Below the pieces are notes generated by a model. The model searched no databases. It was not told the DNA's origin and saw only the letters and a list, made by a program, of their open reading frames with translations. From positions 66,670,600-66,734,599 of the forward strand of contig NC_083602.1 in the NCBI RefSeq assembly GCF_029168945.1: a DNA stretch of 64,000 nt. The letters are read 5' to 3'. The DNA comes from Cannabis sativa (taxonomy: Eukaryota > Streptophyta > Magnoliopsida > Rosales > Cannabaceae). Shown piece after piece: positions 46,401 through 58,689 of this stretch. The stretch's first letter is position 1; the number at the start of each line of letters is the position of its first letter. The translations under genes were made by a program, and so were the position numbers.

Positions 46401-47369
46401 TGTACGTATATTTACGTAAAATATATATTCAAGTTTGTCAAATACTATACACTACACGATTGCTTATAGTATTTCACTGTTTTTAGTGCACGATCTCTAC
46501 TTTTAGGGTTTACTTTTATTTTTCATTAATATATTTTATTTTTATCAATTTTAATATCAAAAGAATATGTTTGGAAGACACAGAGTAGATGCAAATTAGT
46601 AATTTATATTACAGATGGAGGTTGTGTTGACTGGTTTCATTCACGCTTAAATTTTTTATTAATTTATGAAAGAGGAATGTTAAGCAGAAGAAATATAGTG
46701 AAAACAAAAGATCAGATCTGAATGATATCTCAGATCCTCTTTTGGATTGGATTGAAAACTCGATTATGAGGTGAGTTTCTTTTTTGTTTTTGAATTAAAT
46801 CTTCCATTCTTTTTAGATGTTCATATGAGTTATGAATTTTAGAAATATCTTTTCGAACCCAAAATCTTTAATCCCCTAAATTTTCTTGGCCCGTGAGATC
46901 CTAATTTCTCCATAGGTGATGGATTTCTAAAATATAGTAACACTATTTCTCTAGTTTATATTATTTTATTTTTCATTTTTGTGCCACAGATTGTATATAC
47001 ATACAGTATGTGAATCTAGATAACACTAGTCCTTTAGTTTTTGATTCATTAAGATTGTTTGTAGTTGGTTTGTTTGGGAATTTATGCTGGTTTCTTTTTG
47101 AGTTAGTGAAAGACCTATAAATTTTAGAATTTTTGCTTGTATGTTTGCACAGTGTGATGAAGTTTTTGAGTTAAATTTTTTTAAATTTAGTTTTGAGCCT
47201 GGGAGATCTCGGTCAGTGTTGTGTTTGGTTGAAGGCTGAAATGGTGGATAGTTGATTTCATCTTGTTGTTTGTTATTGATTTTGTTCTTTTTTGGGTGAG
47301 CTGGTATAATGGGATATACTGTTAATTTTGTTATAGGTTTATTTTATATTGATTTTGTTCTATTTTGCG

Positions 47370-48060
47370 CCATTATTTATGGCTTTAGCGCCTTACAAGG
47401 CTTTAGCACCTATTATATGGTTGGGCCCCTAATTATTTAGGGTAGTTTGTTTAAATTTTCACGTTTTTTGTATTGAATGTATAAGAAAATTTTGACAGAA
47501 TAATATTTTAAAGTTAAAGTTATGCACTATACAGATTTATTAGTCGGAATAAAATGATTATTTTGGTTGAGGTATGATTTAAAGAATATTTTAAACTGAA
47601 ATAAAGTTTAAGAGGGTTTACTTTAAACGCTAATTCTTATTAGATATATTTTGGTTTATATTTTTTAGGAATTTTCGTGTTTAGAATTTAGTATTCAGAT
47701 TCTAATATTATAATTAATTAAATAAATTGAAGAGTAAGAATTTTGAGGATCTTGTAATAAAGGGAGGTGGGAACATTAATGGTCTAATGAGAATATATTG
47801 TTTCAGATATATTTGGGAAGTCAAATTATTATAGAATTTTGATTTGTTCTCAATATTATGAGAATGTACCAAAATTATTACATTATTTGTATTTTTAAAT
47901 AATTTCTGGATGAGTGGTATTAGTTTTTTTATGGAAGTATAAATTTGATGGATGAGCTGCGCCATTGTTTATGGTTTTGGTGCCTTTTAAGGTTTTTCCG
48001 CCTGATTTATGGATGGTCCCTAATTATTTAGGATAATTTTGTTAAAATTACAAGATATCA
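47370..48060 (+). repeat. Direct repeat of about 90 bp inside the retroposon
   Basis: The block TGCGCCATT.TTTATGG...GCCTTACAAGGCTTTAGCACCT...GGGCCCCTAATTATTTAGG (47366-47450) recurs at 47958-48035 with substitutions. Confidence 0.6.
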
Positions 48061-49049
48061 TTAATTATAAAATATTATAAAATTTAATAGCTAACAATTA
48101 TGGTATGTAATTATGAAATTATTGCCTTATTAGTTTATTATAGATAACATAACATTAATTTTAGGTATATAAATTATAAATATGAGTTTATTATAGATAA
48201 CATAATATTATAAATAACATAATATTAATTTTGATATATAAATTATAAATGTGGGATTTTGTAATTAATTGGAGGTAGGGACATTTATTGTGAATTGAGA
48301 ATATTTTGTTTTATTTTATTTTTATTTTTGGGAAGATATTGAAATAAATGGGAAGTAAATGCTAATGAAGTATTGAGATTATTGCCTTATTAGTTGTATA
48401 GGAAGATACTAATATGAATGGTTTTTATAATAATTTGAATGATATAATAATTAGGAGGTCATCTTTTTAAATAATAAATAAGGAAGCATTATGTCATAAT
48501 ACCGAATTGGATTAATTAATATTAATTTAATATTATTAATTAAATGTATGATTAAGTGGTATTAGGAAAAATGTATTTTTGAATGTGAAGAGTGCAATCT
48601 TAAGTTTTAAGGATATTAATACAATTTTGGTTTAATTTAGGCTGAATAAAGATTATAGATACCATGTTTTAAGCTATAAATAAAATAATAAACAATTTGA
48701 CTTATCAAGGATTTTGACATATTTTAGTCTAAAAATAAATAATACTTTTAAGAGATAAAATGAAATAATTAGTATATAATATTTTGAATATTTAATGAAT
48801 AATGAGTATTAAAATTTTTTTTTTATTTATGTTTATTTTTAAAAAGGTAAAGGTATGGAATATGGATCCTATGAAGGTTATGAAGTGGAATGCTATAATT
48901 TAGTTGTTACTAGCCAAAGGGTACTCCCTTTGGCTAGTTCTAGTATTTTATAGGGAGATCTAGTTGCTTAGTCTTGGTGGTTGGTTGATTCTATTCAGTT
49001 TGAATAGTTTTCTAATTAAAGTTTTATTCTGTTTTTTTGATACTTTTTC

Positions 49050-49260
49050 AGGTAGAACTTCAGTATTTTATTGAGTTGGGAGCGTTGTTGAAAGATGTTA
49101 TAGCTTTATTGTCTAAATTTCCGGTGGCAGTTTTGTCCCATGGGGCTCGCTCTAAGATTTTAGCAGCCTATGGTTGGCAAAGCATGCTCTGCGGTTAGAC
49201 GATGAGCTATCCTGATTCGAGGAGGTTCCAGCGCCGGTGGCGGACGTGGACGTCGTAAAT
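49050..49260 (+). pseudogene. RNase H-like (RVT_3) C-terminal remnant
   Basis: After a TTTTCAG site the frame reads IELGALLKDVIALLSKFPVA and VLSHGARSK. A 1-2 base shift then gives KHALRLDDELS and FEEVPAPVADVDVV, ending at a stop just before the poly(A) tail. The pattern SHVxRSANxxAHxLAKxAL...W.EE.P.P is usual for RNase H domains at the end of plant LINE polyproteins (family knowledge). One internal stop and at least one frameshift. Confidence 0.55.
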
Positions 49261-49314
49261 TCATGAGTGATTTTAATCACTTTGTCAAAAAAAAAAAAAA
49301 AATACTATACACTA

Positions 49315-50161
49315 TATACACAAGTTGAAGTACGTATAGAATTAACGATTAAGAAGGGTGTGCAATTATTGATTTATAAACCTATATAGTAGGGCTAAGC
49401 ACTCGTGTATGTATGAAGTGACATTATTTTGATGATTAATTAAGCCAAATTGAGCCATATATAATACTTAATCGCCTTGATCTATGTACAGTTGACATAG
49501 ACCTCAGAACAGCTAAATGATTAAAGATTGCGTGGACCATCCAAATCTCTGTGAAAAATATCATACCCTAAACTAAATCAACGATCGGAACAATAATTAT
49601 ACAGATCTTTGATATATATTATTAATTAATAAGCTTATTTACTGCTAATAATTATATAAGTAGGGATATATATATATTTAGATTGTTTTTTGACGTTGAA
49701 ACCGACAATGGATTCGCTTCTACTTGACAGACGACAGCCAAATGAACTGGACATTGAACTTTTTTTTCTTTTGATGGAAACTGGACATTGAACTTGGCTC
49801 GATTATATATATACAAATCTCATGATCATCTAATCCACCTTTTCCATCGGCCTAAGCTAAGCTGTTTTTTTGTTTCTAACACTGCTAGTTGATTTAGTTC
49901 CTTGGGACACATACATAATTTTAAGATTTGCAAATGATTATATTCTTTTACGAAAAGACTTCTCTTTCTCTTTCTATATACTTATATCTTATCTCATGTC
50001 TGATGTATACTTCAACTGGTATACTCTAAAATTAAATTTTTTAATTTAATTCTTATATTAAATTTATAAATTACATACAATCCAAGATTTTTATATTCGT
50101 GTGTGCTTTTTTTTTTTTGTTCTTTTCCAATTACACAACGGAAAATTACTTTATTGTTAAG
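49315..50161. other. AT-rich intergenic stretch
   Basis: No gene recognised. AACTGGACATTGAACTT is repeated at 49744 and 49780. Confidence 0.4.
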
Positions 50162-50357
50162 CAGGGCCGGCCCTGAGCATAGGCGGGCTAAGTCTGCGCC
50201 TAGGGCCCACCTAGCTCAGGGGCCAAAAAAAATTTATTTTCTTTTATAATTACACATTATTTTTTTTATCAGTTTTGAAAAATACTACATTTTTTCTAAA
50301 TGAAGGTCTAAAAATATTTTTTGTTCTGTGGCCCACTAAATTTCAACGCCGACCCTG
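50162..50357 (+). mobile_element. hAT-type MITE, copy 3 (196 bp)
   Basis: Ends CAGGGCCGGCCCTGAGCATAGG and CGCCGACCCTG in inverted arrangement, same orientation as copy 1 and sharing GGCGGGCTA and CGCCTAGGGCCC. Flanks TTGTTAAG and TTCCTAAG match at 6 of 8 bases. Confidence 0.8.
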
Positions 50358-52011
50358 TTCCTAAGCCACAATATTACAAAACTATCGTTCATTTATAAAT
50401 ATATGTGTGTCTAGAATCTAGATTACTATATTGGCATACTATTTGACTTTAAAACATATAGAATTAAGTTTTATGAGACAATTCGAACTAAAACTAAGTG
50501 TAGTGTAGATGAAAAATTCCCTTTGATCATTCTTAATTTGAGGCATGGATATTTTGTAATATTGTCAATGGTTTGCAATGTTCGGTGATGAAATTAATAT
50601 TGATTGGCCAACTTAGACTGCGCGCGCGGCAATGTGAAGCTCATGGCACGGGGTCATAATTGGAAAAACAACAAAAATATAATTTGACAGAAATGACTAG
50701 TTCTCATTGGTATATAGAAATCGGGAGTCATACAAATTTAGAAATTTGTCTCAATATATGTTCTCTACATATTCATATTCTTCGAACATTCATTTGGTAA
50801 ACTATATGAGAATTGTTAAAAGATGAGTATAGTACTTTTTGGGTGTTATAGTGTTGTTGTTGTAATTAAGTATACAATTTAAGAAAATAAATTTTAAAAA
50901 ATATCTCTAATTAATTTTAGAGCACCACTTATTGAAGTTGTTAAGTATTATAAGTGTCCAATAATAATAATCAAATAATCGAGTGCCACGTTTGCTACTT
51001 AATAATATAGCCTATATATAAATTGGTGACATGAAGTAGTCTCTTAGATATGCCTATAGAGAACTAAAAAATACCCAATAACTTAGACAAAAACCTACGC
51101 AATTTATTATAGGATGATGAAATTAATATTAGAATTCAGATTATCATTCTAATCTCACACAATGCATTTCTTTGTCATATAAGAGTGGCCAACAATCTTT
51201 CTTTCTTTCATCTTATTTATTTATTTTTGTATGAAGGGTATGAGCATTTATATTTTATTCATCCTTTGAACTCAAAATTAAGCACACAACAACCGTCAAC
51301 ACAGATTGAGGAAACCAGCTATTGGCCAATTTGAATTTGTGGAAAAATAATTTAAAAATTACACAATATATAAGAAAATTATAAGAATTTATTTTTTATA
51401 TGGTATAAATATATAATACTATAGAGTTATGGGTTTTTTTTTTTATTTTATTTTTTTTTATTTTTTTTACATATATATGAAATTTTTTATTTTATATTTT
51501 TGTAAAAAAAGATAGAAATCCCATATTTGTAAAACAATATAATAAGTTTTGTTGGAAAAGTCACTAGTGCCGAAAAAGTTATTTTCATTGGAAAAGTCGC
51601 TGAAAAAGTCACCGTCGCTTAAAAAATCACCGAAAAAGTCATTGGAAAAACCACCAGAAGTAGATGTTTCAAATATAAATAAAAATAGTTTCAGTTCTTT
51701 AACATAATGAATAAAAACTGTTCATTATGCAGATTTTTGATGAGTAAAAGTAATAAGCCTTTACGTAATAAATATTTCACAGAAATAATAAATGTATATA
51801 TAACACCAGATGTTTTAACGTGGTTTTCCAGTTAAATTTGCATACTCTACGAGTCTATCTTATTTATGATATTTTTGAATATAGGATACAATGATAGATA
51901 ATATATCTTTTCCTCTCTAAAATTCTTCGTCCCTTTTTCTGTAGAATTTGCCCCTATTTATAGGAATATAGGTTGATAGTTATTTACATGGATCGATTTA
52001 AAATATAACCG
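50358..52011. other. AT-rich intergenic stretch with a small minisatellite
   Basis: No gene. 51555-51660 repeats a GAAAAAGTCACCG-like word about seven times. 51780-51990 has a possible minus-strand LTR end but no clear boundary. Confidence 0.35.
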
Positions 52012-52890
52012 TGTAAAGACCGCTTAGTTTAATTTGGAATTATCAAATAATTAAGGCTTAATTATGAAATTAGATTTCTAATTATGATTTACAAATTTAT
52101 ATGGAGATTTATTTGAATTCAGGGCGCATTATTTATGCCATATATGAAATTTCACGTTTTTCATGTTTTGCATGTTTTGTGCCCGGTAACATTAGAACGC
52201 GGCGTTTGGCCAATAGAATTACATTTTAGTATTTTTGTAGTAGTGGGACAACTTAGCTAGACATTGGAAATGTTGGGAATTATTCGAAGTATTAGGTTTG
52301 ACCAAAATACCCTTAGAGGGCAAAGATGTTTTTGGCTCATGCAACGGGCAATTTGGCCTTTTTCCATGAGTTGTCTTTTTGTCCTTTAGTGATATCTAGC
52401 AGATGTAATTAGATGATGCATTTGGAGGACTTTAATAGATAAACAAAGGTTTTATTTTATTTATTCTAAGTTAGAAATTATCCAAAACTCTCTCCCATCA
52501 AGCTCTCTCTTCCTCTCGTCTCTTTGGATAACCAGCAGCCATTCATGGATTTTGGCAGCTCAATCCAAGATTTTTAGCAAGGCCTTGTAGGTTTTAGTCC
52601 AAGGTAAATTCCCTAGCTCTTCCTTTATGGTTTCTTAGGTTATAAGTTGAGATTTTATTAGTTGATTTTGGGATTAGGGTGCTTTGATATTTTATGGTGT
52701 TTGATTTTGTATTCTGGAGTTAAATTGAAGTTGTTTAAGTTGATTTGAGTTGGGTTTGTGGCTGGTTGTGAGGTTTGTTCAAGGTTGAGCTTAAGAGGTC
52801 AAACTTTGTTCTCACGTGGTGAATTTTGTTACATAGATTATTGGCTAGTTTTATTGCTTGATTTATACTTATTGTGGCGGTTGTCTAGGG
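52012..52890 (+). repeat. Left LTR (partial) of the Ty3 element
   Basis: Homologous to the start of the right LTR at 55872 over the first few hundred bases (AAGACCGCTTAGTTT, GACATTGG.AATGTTGGGA, CCAAAAATACCCTTA-like blocks), then diverges. Ends indistinctly where pol-like sequence begins. Confidence 0.6.
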
Positions 52891-52905
52891 TTTCTGGCCG
52901 TGGTG

Positions 52906-55857
52906 GTGGACACCACTCGGCCAGACACTATTTGGCCTGAGGATATCAAGGTGGTTCGGGAATTTCTAGATGTTTTTCTCGAAGAACTTCCGGGTTTACT
53001 ACCTCAGCGAGAAATTGATTTTGTTATTGATTTGGCACCCGGAGTGGGACCGGTTTCCAAGGCTCCTTATAGAATGGCTCCTGCTGAGCTTAAAGAATTG
53101 AAAATTCAGCTTCAAGGGTTACTTGACATAGGGTTCATTCGGCCTAGTGTGTCACCCTGGGGAGCTCCAGTATTGTTCGTCAAGAAGAAGGATGGGTCTA
53201 TGAGAATGTGCATCGATTATCGGGAGTTAAACAAGTTAACAGTTAAGAATAAATATCCATTACCTAGGATCGATGATCTTTTCGATCAACTTCAGGGGAA
53301 GACGGTCTTCTCCAAAATTGAACTCCGATCGGGCTATCATTAGTTGAAAATTCGAGAGGAGGACATTCCAAAGACGGATTTCCGTACTAGGTATGGACAT
53401 TATGAATTCTTGGTTATGTCGTTTGGACTAACCAATGCTCCTGCACCATTTATGGATTTGATGAATAGAGTATTCAAGGATTTCCTCGATATTTGTGTAA
53501 TTGTGTTTATCGACGATATCCTCGTGTACTCTTAATCAGAAGAGGAGCATGAGTTATATCTTCGAATGGTTCTGTAACGGCTTCGGGAACACAAGATTTA
53601 TGCCAAATTCAAGAAATACGAATTTTGGCTATCTCAGGTGTCTTTCTTAGGGCACATTGTTAGCAAGGATGGGATTAAGGTGGATCCAGGGAAGATAGAA
53701 TCCGTCAGGGATTGGCCTAGACTGAAAACAGTGACAGAAATTAGAAGCTTCTTGGGTCTTGCTGGGTATTATCGTCGGTTTGTGGAAGGGTTTTCTAAGA
53801 TCTCAACACCCTTAACCGAGCTTACTAAAAAGAATCAGCGGTTTGTATGGTCGGATAAATGTGAAGCTAGTTTTCAGGAGCTGAAACAGAGATTGATTAC
53901 AGCTCCAATGCTAGCTTTGCCTTCTGACAAAGAGAAATTCGTGGTGTATTGTGATGCATCCAGGCAGGGTCTTGGGTGTGTATTGATGCAAGCCGACCGG
54001 GTTATCGCTTATGCCTCCCGACAGTTGAAAGATTATGAACAGCGATACCGACACATGATTTAGAAATGGCCGCGGTAGTTTTTGCTTTGAAGATCTGACG
54101 GCATTACCTTTATGGAGAAAGGTGTGAAATTTATACCGACCACAAAAGTCTGTCTCAAATACTTCTTTACTCAGAAAGATTTGAATATGAGACAGAGACG
54201 TTGGTTGTAGTTAGTGAAGGATTACGATTGTGAGATTCTTTATCACCCCGGGAAGGCCAATGTAGTGGCCGATGCCTTGAGCAGGAAAGGTCCCGGGCAG
54301 ATAGCTAGCATGATTCAGATCTCACCCCAGTTAGCAGAGGACATGGTCAGATCTAGCATTGAGTTTGTAGTAGGCAAGCTTCACAACTTGACGCTGCAAT
54401 CTGATCTGCTAGAAAGAATTAAAGTCCCTCAGATGACTGATCTAGAGTTAGTAAAAATCAGAGAAGAGGTTTCAGATGGTCAAGCCAGGGATTTTTCAGT
54501 GTCAGACAATGGGATGCTATTGTTTAAATCTAGGGTTTGTGTTCCAGATAGTGTGGAATTTAGGAATGAAATTTTTGAAGAGGCTCATTATACCCTTTAT
54601 TCCCTACATCCCGGCACCACCAAGATGTACCAAGATCTTAAACCTTACTTTTGGTGGAGCGGTATGAAGAAGAATTTGGTAGAATTCGTATCGAGATGCC
54701 TAACCTGTCAGCAGATTAAGGCCGAACATCAGAGACCAGCAGGGTTGTTACAACCTTTAACCATACCTGAATGGAAGTGGGAGGATATCACGATGGACTT
54801 CGTGGTTGGATTACCTAGAACCATAGGTTTGTTCGATTCCATCTGGATTATGGTGGATCGATTCACGAAGTTTGCTCATTTTCTGCCTGTCAAAACAACC
54901 TACTCAGTGGATTAGTTGGCAGAATTGTATGTTAAAGAAATAGTAAGGCTTCACGGGGTACCAAAGTCTATAGTTTCGGATAGAGATCCGAAGTTCACCT
55001 CCAAGTTTTGGCAGAGTTTGCAACGGGAAATGGGTACAAAACTAAAGTTCAGTACAGCATTCCATCCTCAGACAGATGGGTAGTCTGAAAGGACGATTCA
55101 GATATTGGAGGACATGTTACGAGCCTGTGTTATGGATTTTGAGGTTTCTTGGAGTAAATATCTAACGTTAATAGAATTTTCATACAACAACAGTTATCAG
55201 AGTACGATAGGGATGGCTCCCTATGAGTTGTTATACGGTAGGAAGTGTAGGTCTCCCAGTCATTGGGATGAAACAGGAGAAAGGAAATACCTAGGTCCAG
55301 AATCAGTGCAGCAGACCAATGAGGCAATTAAGAAAATTAAAGCTAGAATGCTTACCTCTCAAAGTAGACAAAAGAGTTACACAGATCCGATACGCAGAGA
55401 TGCTGAGTTCCAAGTAGGGGACCATGTGTTTTTACGAGTATCTCCAATGAAGGGGATCAAACGTTTCAGGAAAAGAGGCAAGTTATGCCGTAGGTTTACA
55501 GGAGCTTTCGAGATTCTCGAGAAGGTTGGTCAAGTGGCATATCGGTTAGCGTTGCCTCTAGCTCTTTCAGCGGTTCACAATGTATTCCATGTCTCTATGT
55601 TGAGAAAATACGTTTCAGACCCTACTCATATACCTAGTTATGAGGACCTTGAACTGCAGCCAGACATGTCATATGAGGAGCAGCCAATTCAGATCGTTGA
55701 TAGGAAGGATAAAGTCCTTCGGAATAAGACCATAGCGTTGGTCAAGGTACTCTGGAGAAACAGCAAGGTGGAGGAAGCCACCTGGGAGCTAGAGTCAGAC
55801 ATGAGAGCTCAATATCCAGAGTTGTTCAGGTTAGATTTCGGGGACGAAATCCTTTTA
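52906..55857 (+). pseudogene. Ty3-type pol: RT, RNase H, integrase, chromodomain-like tail; multiple stops
   Basis: [61 protein letters not shown] and the YxDD-type box [10 protein letters not shown]. RNase [16 protein letters not shown] and [15 protein letters not shown], then a decayed stretch (54049-54210) to LYHPGKANVVADALSRK. Integrase: zinc-binding HPGTTKMYQDLK plus CLTCQQIKAEHQRP; core Asp in MDFVVGLP, second Asp in [10 protein letters not shown], Glu in the EFSYNNSYQSTIGMAPYELL region. C-terminus: VFLRVSPMKG, HNVFHVSMLRKY and a chromodomain-like VLWRNSKVEEATWELESDM. In-frame stops at 53341, 53533, 53575, 54208, 54913, 55081, a Trp-to-TGA at 54096, a frameshift near 54049 and a compensating one near 54152. 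Cannot make a protein. Confidence 0.95.
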
Positions 55858-55871
55858 AGGGGGGGGATAGT
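55850..55871 (+). promoter_or_regulatory. Polypurine tract of the Ty3 element
   Basis: AAGGGGGGGGATAG-type purine run directly before the right LTR, the usual plus-strand primer site. Confidence 0.8.
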
Positions 55872-58124
55872 TGGAAAGACCGCTTAGTTTAAATTTGGAA
55901 TTAGCAGATAATTAGGATTTAATTATGAAAATTATTTATAGATATTTACATAATTATTTATGTTGTTATTTTTGAATTCAGAATGCATTTTTATGTTATA
56001 TAGTGAAATTTCATAATTTTGCATTTTTCGGTCTCCGACAACATGGAAGTCGGTGTATGGCTCAGTAGAATCACAATTTTGTATTTTAGAATGGTGGGAC
56101 AGTTTATTTAGACATTGGGAATGTTGGGATTAGTCGGGAATTTAGAGTTTTCCCAAAAATACCCTTAAGTTCTCTTTAACCCCTTTTAGTGTTGGAAGGG
56201 CAAAATAGTCATTTTGCCTTTATGAGATTTGTCTTTTATGGATTTTTGAATATGTTAGTAATCAGATTTTGTAATGTTATGTTAGCTGAAAATAAAGAAA
56301 AGATTATGCATTTTTATCATTTTTACAAAATTTGTATAAACAAAGAAAAGCAAAATTTTATTTTCTCTCTAGCCCTCTCTCTCTTTCGACCTCTCTTTAA
56401 GCAGCAAGGAAGTGGTGTTTCCCTTGGTAATTCAAGCTGGTTTTAGCAAGATTTTGATCTCAAGTTGTTGGTATGACTCTTGTAGCCTTTTCTTAAGTTT
56501 CTTGAATTTTTAGGAAAAGATGATTTTTGCATGCTTTGGCTTTGTACTTGCTACTGCTGTTGATTGTGTTTGTTGTTATTCTCTGAAGTTTAAACATGTT
56601 TAATTGAGTAGAATAGAGCAGGTTTTGATGCATTAGTTGATTTTAAGCAAGTATGGAGTTTTGAGCTAAAACTTGGTTTTTATGGGTGATTTGTTGTTTT
56701 AGCTTGCTGTAGCTGCTGTGGTTATTGTTGTTGTGTTCTGCAGTTTAGATATGATTTTTTTTGTGGTTTAATGCATGAGTTAGGGGTTGCTTGAAGGGTT
56801 AGTCAAGTTTTGAGTTTTTGAACTCAATCTTGAACCTTCAATGGTGAATCTCGTTTCTGGGATTAAAGCTTGGTTTTATTGCTTTGAAAATGTTCATTAG
56901 GGTCTAATTAGTAGGTCTGGAAGGTTGGGGTTGAATTGCATGAGTTATGAAATTTTTTAGGTTTCCTGCACTGAACCAGAATTCCGGTTCAGTATGGCCT
57001 GTAGGAACCGGAATTCCGGTTGGTGTTCTGGGTTCCTCCCAGAACCGGAATTCCGGTTGTAGAACCGGTCTGCCGGTTGGGGAAAAATTGGGAACCCTTA
57101 TTCTTCCCATTTTTGTGTTGGTTAGGGTATTGCCATGCTTTTTATCGATAGGGAAACTTTTAGTTTCTAGTTTAAGTTCCTGGGAAGTGATTTAGCGTGT
57201 CACTTATCAGTGTTGTGATTATTATGGTTTAGGAGCCTGTAATTCGTCGAGCAGTTCGTTCCACTTAGGTTGACCGGCACACTTGAATTCAGAATCGAGG
57301 TAAGATTAGTATAATAGTATGCATATGTATTTACATGTTTAGCGTGCATGTTAGGAAGCCTGTTAGATTACATTAGATATGTATGTTGGCTTCGTACCAT
57401 TCGACATTATCACATCGGTATGGCTAGAATATGACTAGCGTACCGAGTATAGGCTGATATTATGGTCGATGGTATTGTACTGTTTGATCGTATCACATTG
57501 TTATGCTCAGAGTATGACTGACATACCGAGTATAGGCTGATACTGTAACACATCGGTAAGGCTAGAGTATGACTAGCAGCTAGAGTATGACTAGCGTACC
57601 GAGTATAGGCTGTTACTCTGTCAAAATTACCGTCGTACGAACGTTCGAGACTCAGCCCTGTGTGGGACACGGGGATTAGGGTTGTGGTCAGGGGTATGGG
57701 CGTCTGATCATAACCCGGGATATATGTATGATTTATGATTTATGCTTTTCTTACTGAGTCTGTCGACTCACAGTGCTATGTTTATGTGTAGGTAAGGGCA
57801 AGGACAAAGTTGAGGAACCGTGAGGACGAGCCGATGAAGATTGTACATGTCAGGGCGGTTAGGTCTGGAGCGTACGATCCTCGGGACATCAGGGCTTCTG
57901 TAGTTAGTCGTTGGGCGACAAGTATTTTATAATGAACAGTAAACTTTTTGTAAAGTATTTTGTAAATGGGATCCCAAAGTATTTTGTATGAAATGTTATA
58001 AGTATTTAATTAAATAAGCAAAATTTTAATTAATCACGATTTCCATAAACCTCGTTGATTAGCAATGAGCTGCACAGTACGTTTAAAAATCACTTAGCAC
58101 GCCTATGCTAGTTAGGGTGTTACA
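55872..58124 (+). repeat. Right LTR of the Ty3 element, 2253 bp
   Basis: From TGGAAAGACC to GGGTGTTACA. Contains four near-palindromes of the AACCGGAATTCCGGTT type at 56973-57078. A degenerate tandem array with CACATCGGTATGGCTAGA and ACCGAGTATAGGCTGATA occupies 57400-57625. Confidence 0.8.
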
Positions 58125-58474
58125 TCATAGATATTGTTTACATGTGTATGTATGGGCAAAGCTAAGGTTAAGCATCCGTGAGAGCGAGTGGATGAAGATT
58201 GTATATGTCGGAATGGTTAGACTTGGAGCGTACAATCTTTGGGAGAGGAGGCTGTATTTTAAATGGTCGCTTTTTGTATTGAATATTTTATAAACCAATT
58301 ATAAATATTTTGAATGCTGGATCCCGACTGTGTAAAAGATATTTATTTTCATTTAAAGAGTAATTAAGTAAAAGTTTTAATTATTCACGATATCCAATAA
58401 ACTCATTGATTAGCAATGAGCTGCACAGTTAATATCAAATCACGATAACATGTCTAAACTAGTAGGGTATTACA
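58125..58474 (+). repeat. 3' end of a second, related Ty3 LTR
   Basis: Matches 57770-58124 block by block (TGTTTA.ATGTGTA, GATGAAGATTGTA.ATGTC, GGTTAG..TTGGAGCGTAC, TTAGCAATGAGCTGCACAGT) and ends GGGTATTACA. It follows the previous LTR without any gap, so the two LTR ends are in direct tandem. Confidence 0.85.
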
Positions 58475-58477
58475 ATT

Positions 58478-58489
58478 TGGTATCAGAGC
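58478..58489 (+). promoter_or_regulatory. Primer-binding site (initiator-Met tRNA)
   Basis: TGGTATCAGAGC three bases after the LTR end TTACA; marks the start of the interior of the second Ty3 element. Confidence 0.93.
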
Positions 58490-58689
58490 TGCCAGGTTAT
58501 CTTTCGAAGATCGTCACGACATGTACAATCATCATCAACGATCAGCTCGACTCACGGTTCAGTAAGCCTTTATTGCTTTAGTAGTTTATTTAATTAGTAT
58601 GTTATAAGAAATCATGATAGGAAGCATGTTAGTAGCCTAATAGTTGAGTAGGCACATGTTTTAATTTTCAAAATAAGCCGTAATTAATA

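Larger units (their letters stand above)
46441..49314 (+). mobile_element. Poly(A)-tailed retroposon, about 2.85 kb, with 14-bp TSD
   Basis: AATACTATACACTA occurs at 46441-46454 and again at 49301-49314, the second copy directly after a 16-base A-run (49287-49302). Poly(A) at one end and a long target duplication are the signature of LINE-type (target-primed) insertion. The only coding remnant is an RNase H-like end at 49050-49260. The interior is AT-rich, contains a duplicated GCGCCATT...CTAATTATTTAGG segment and no visible reverse transcriptase, so either the LINE is heavily rearranged or another transcript was mobilised. Confidence 0.65.
52012..58124 (+). mobile_element. Ty3-type (chromodomain clade) retrotransposon, gag and protease deleted
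   Basis: A left LTR starts TGTAAAGACCGCTTAG (52012) and a right LTR starts TGGAAAGACCGCTTAG (55872), after the purine tract AAGGGGGGGATAG. Between them lie RT, RNase H, integrase and a chromodomain-like C-terminus. The left LTR runs almost directly into the start of RT near 52890, so leader, gag and protease are gone. Left and right LTRs differ strongly in their first 300 bp, more than expected for one intact element. No target duplication was found (AACCG against TCATA). Confidence 0.8.

Noticed and set aside
52906..55857. Integrated pararetrovirus
   Set aside because: Integrase, RNase H after RT, a chromodomain-like tail, a purine tract and LTRs place it with Ty3 retrotransposons.
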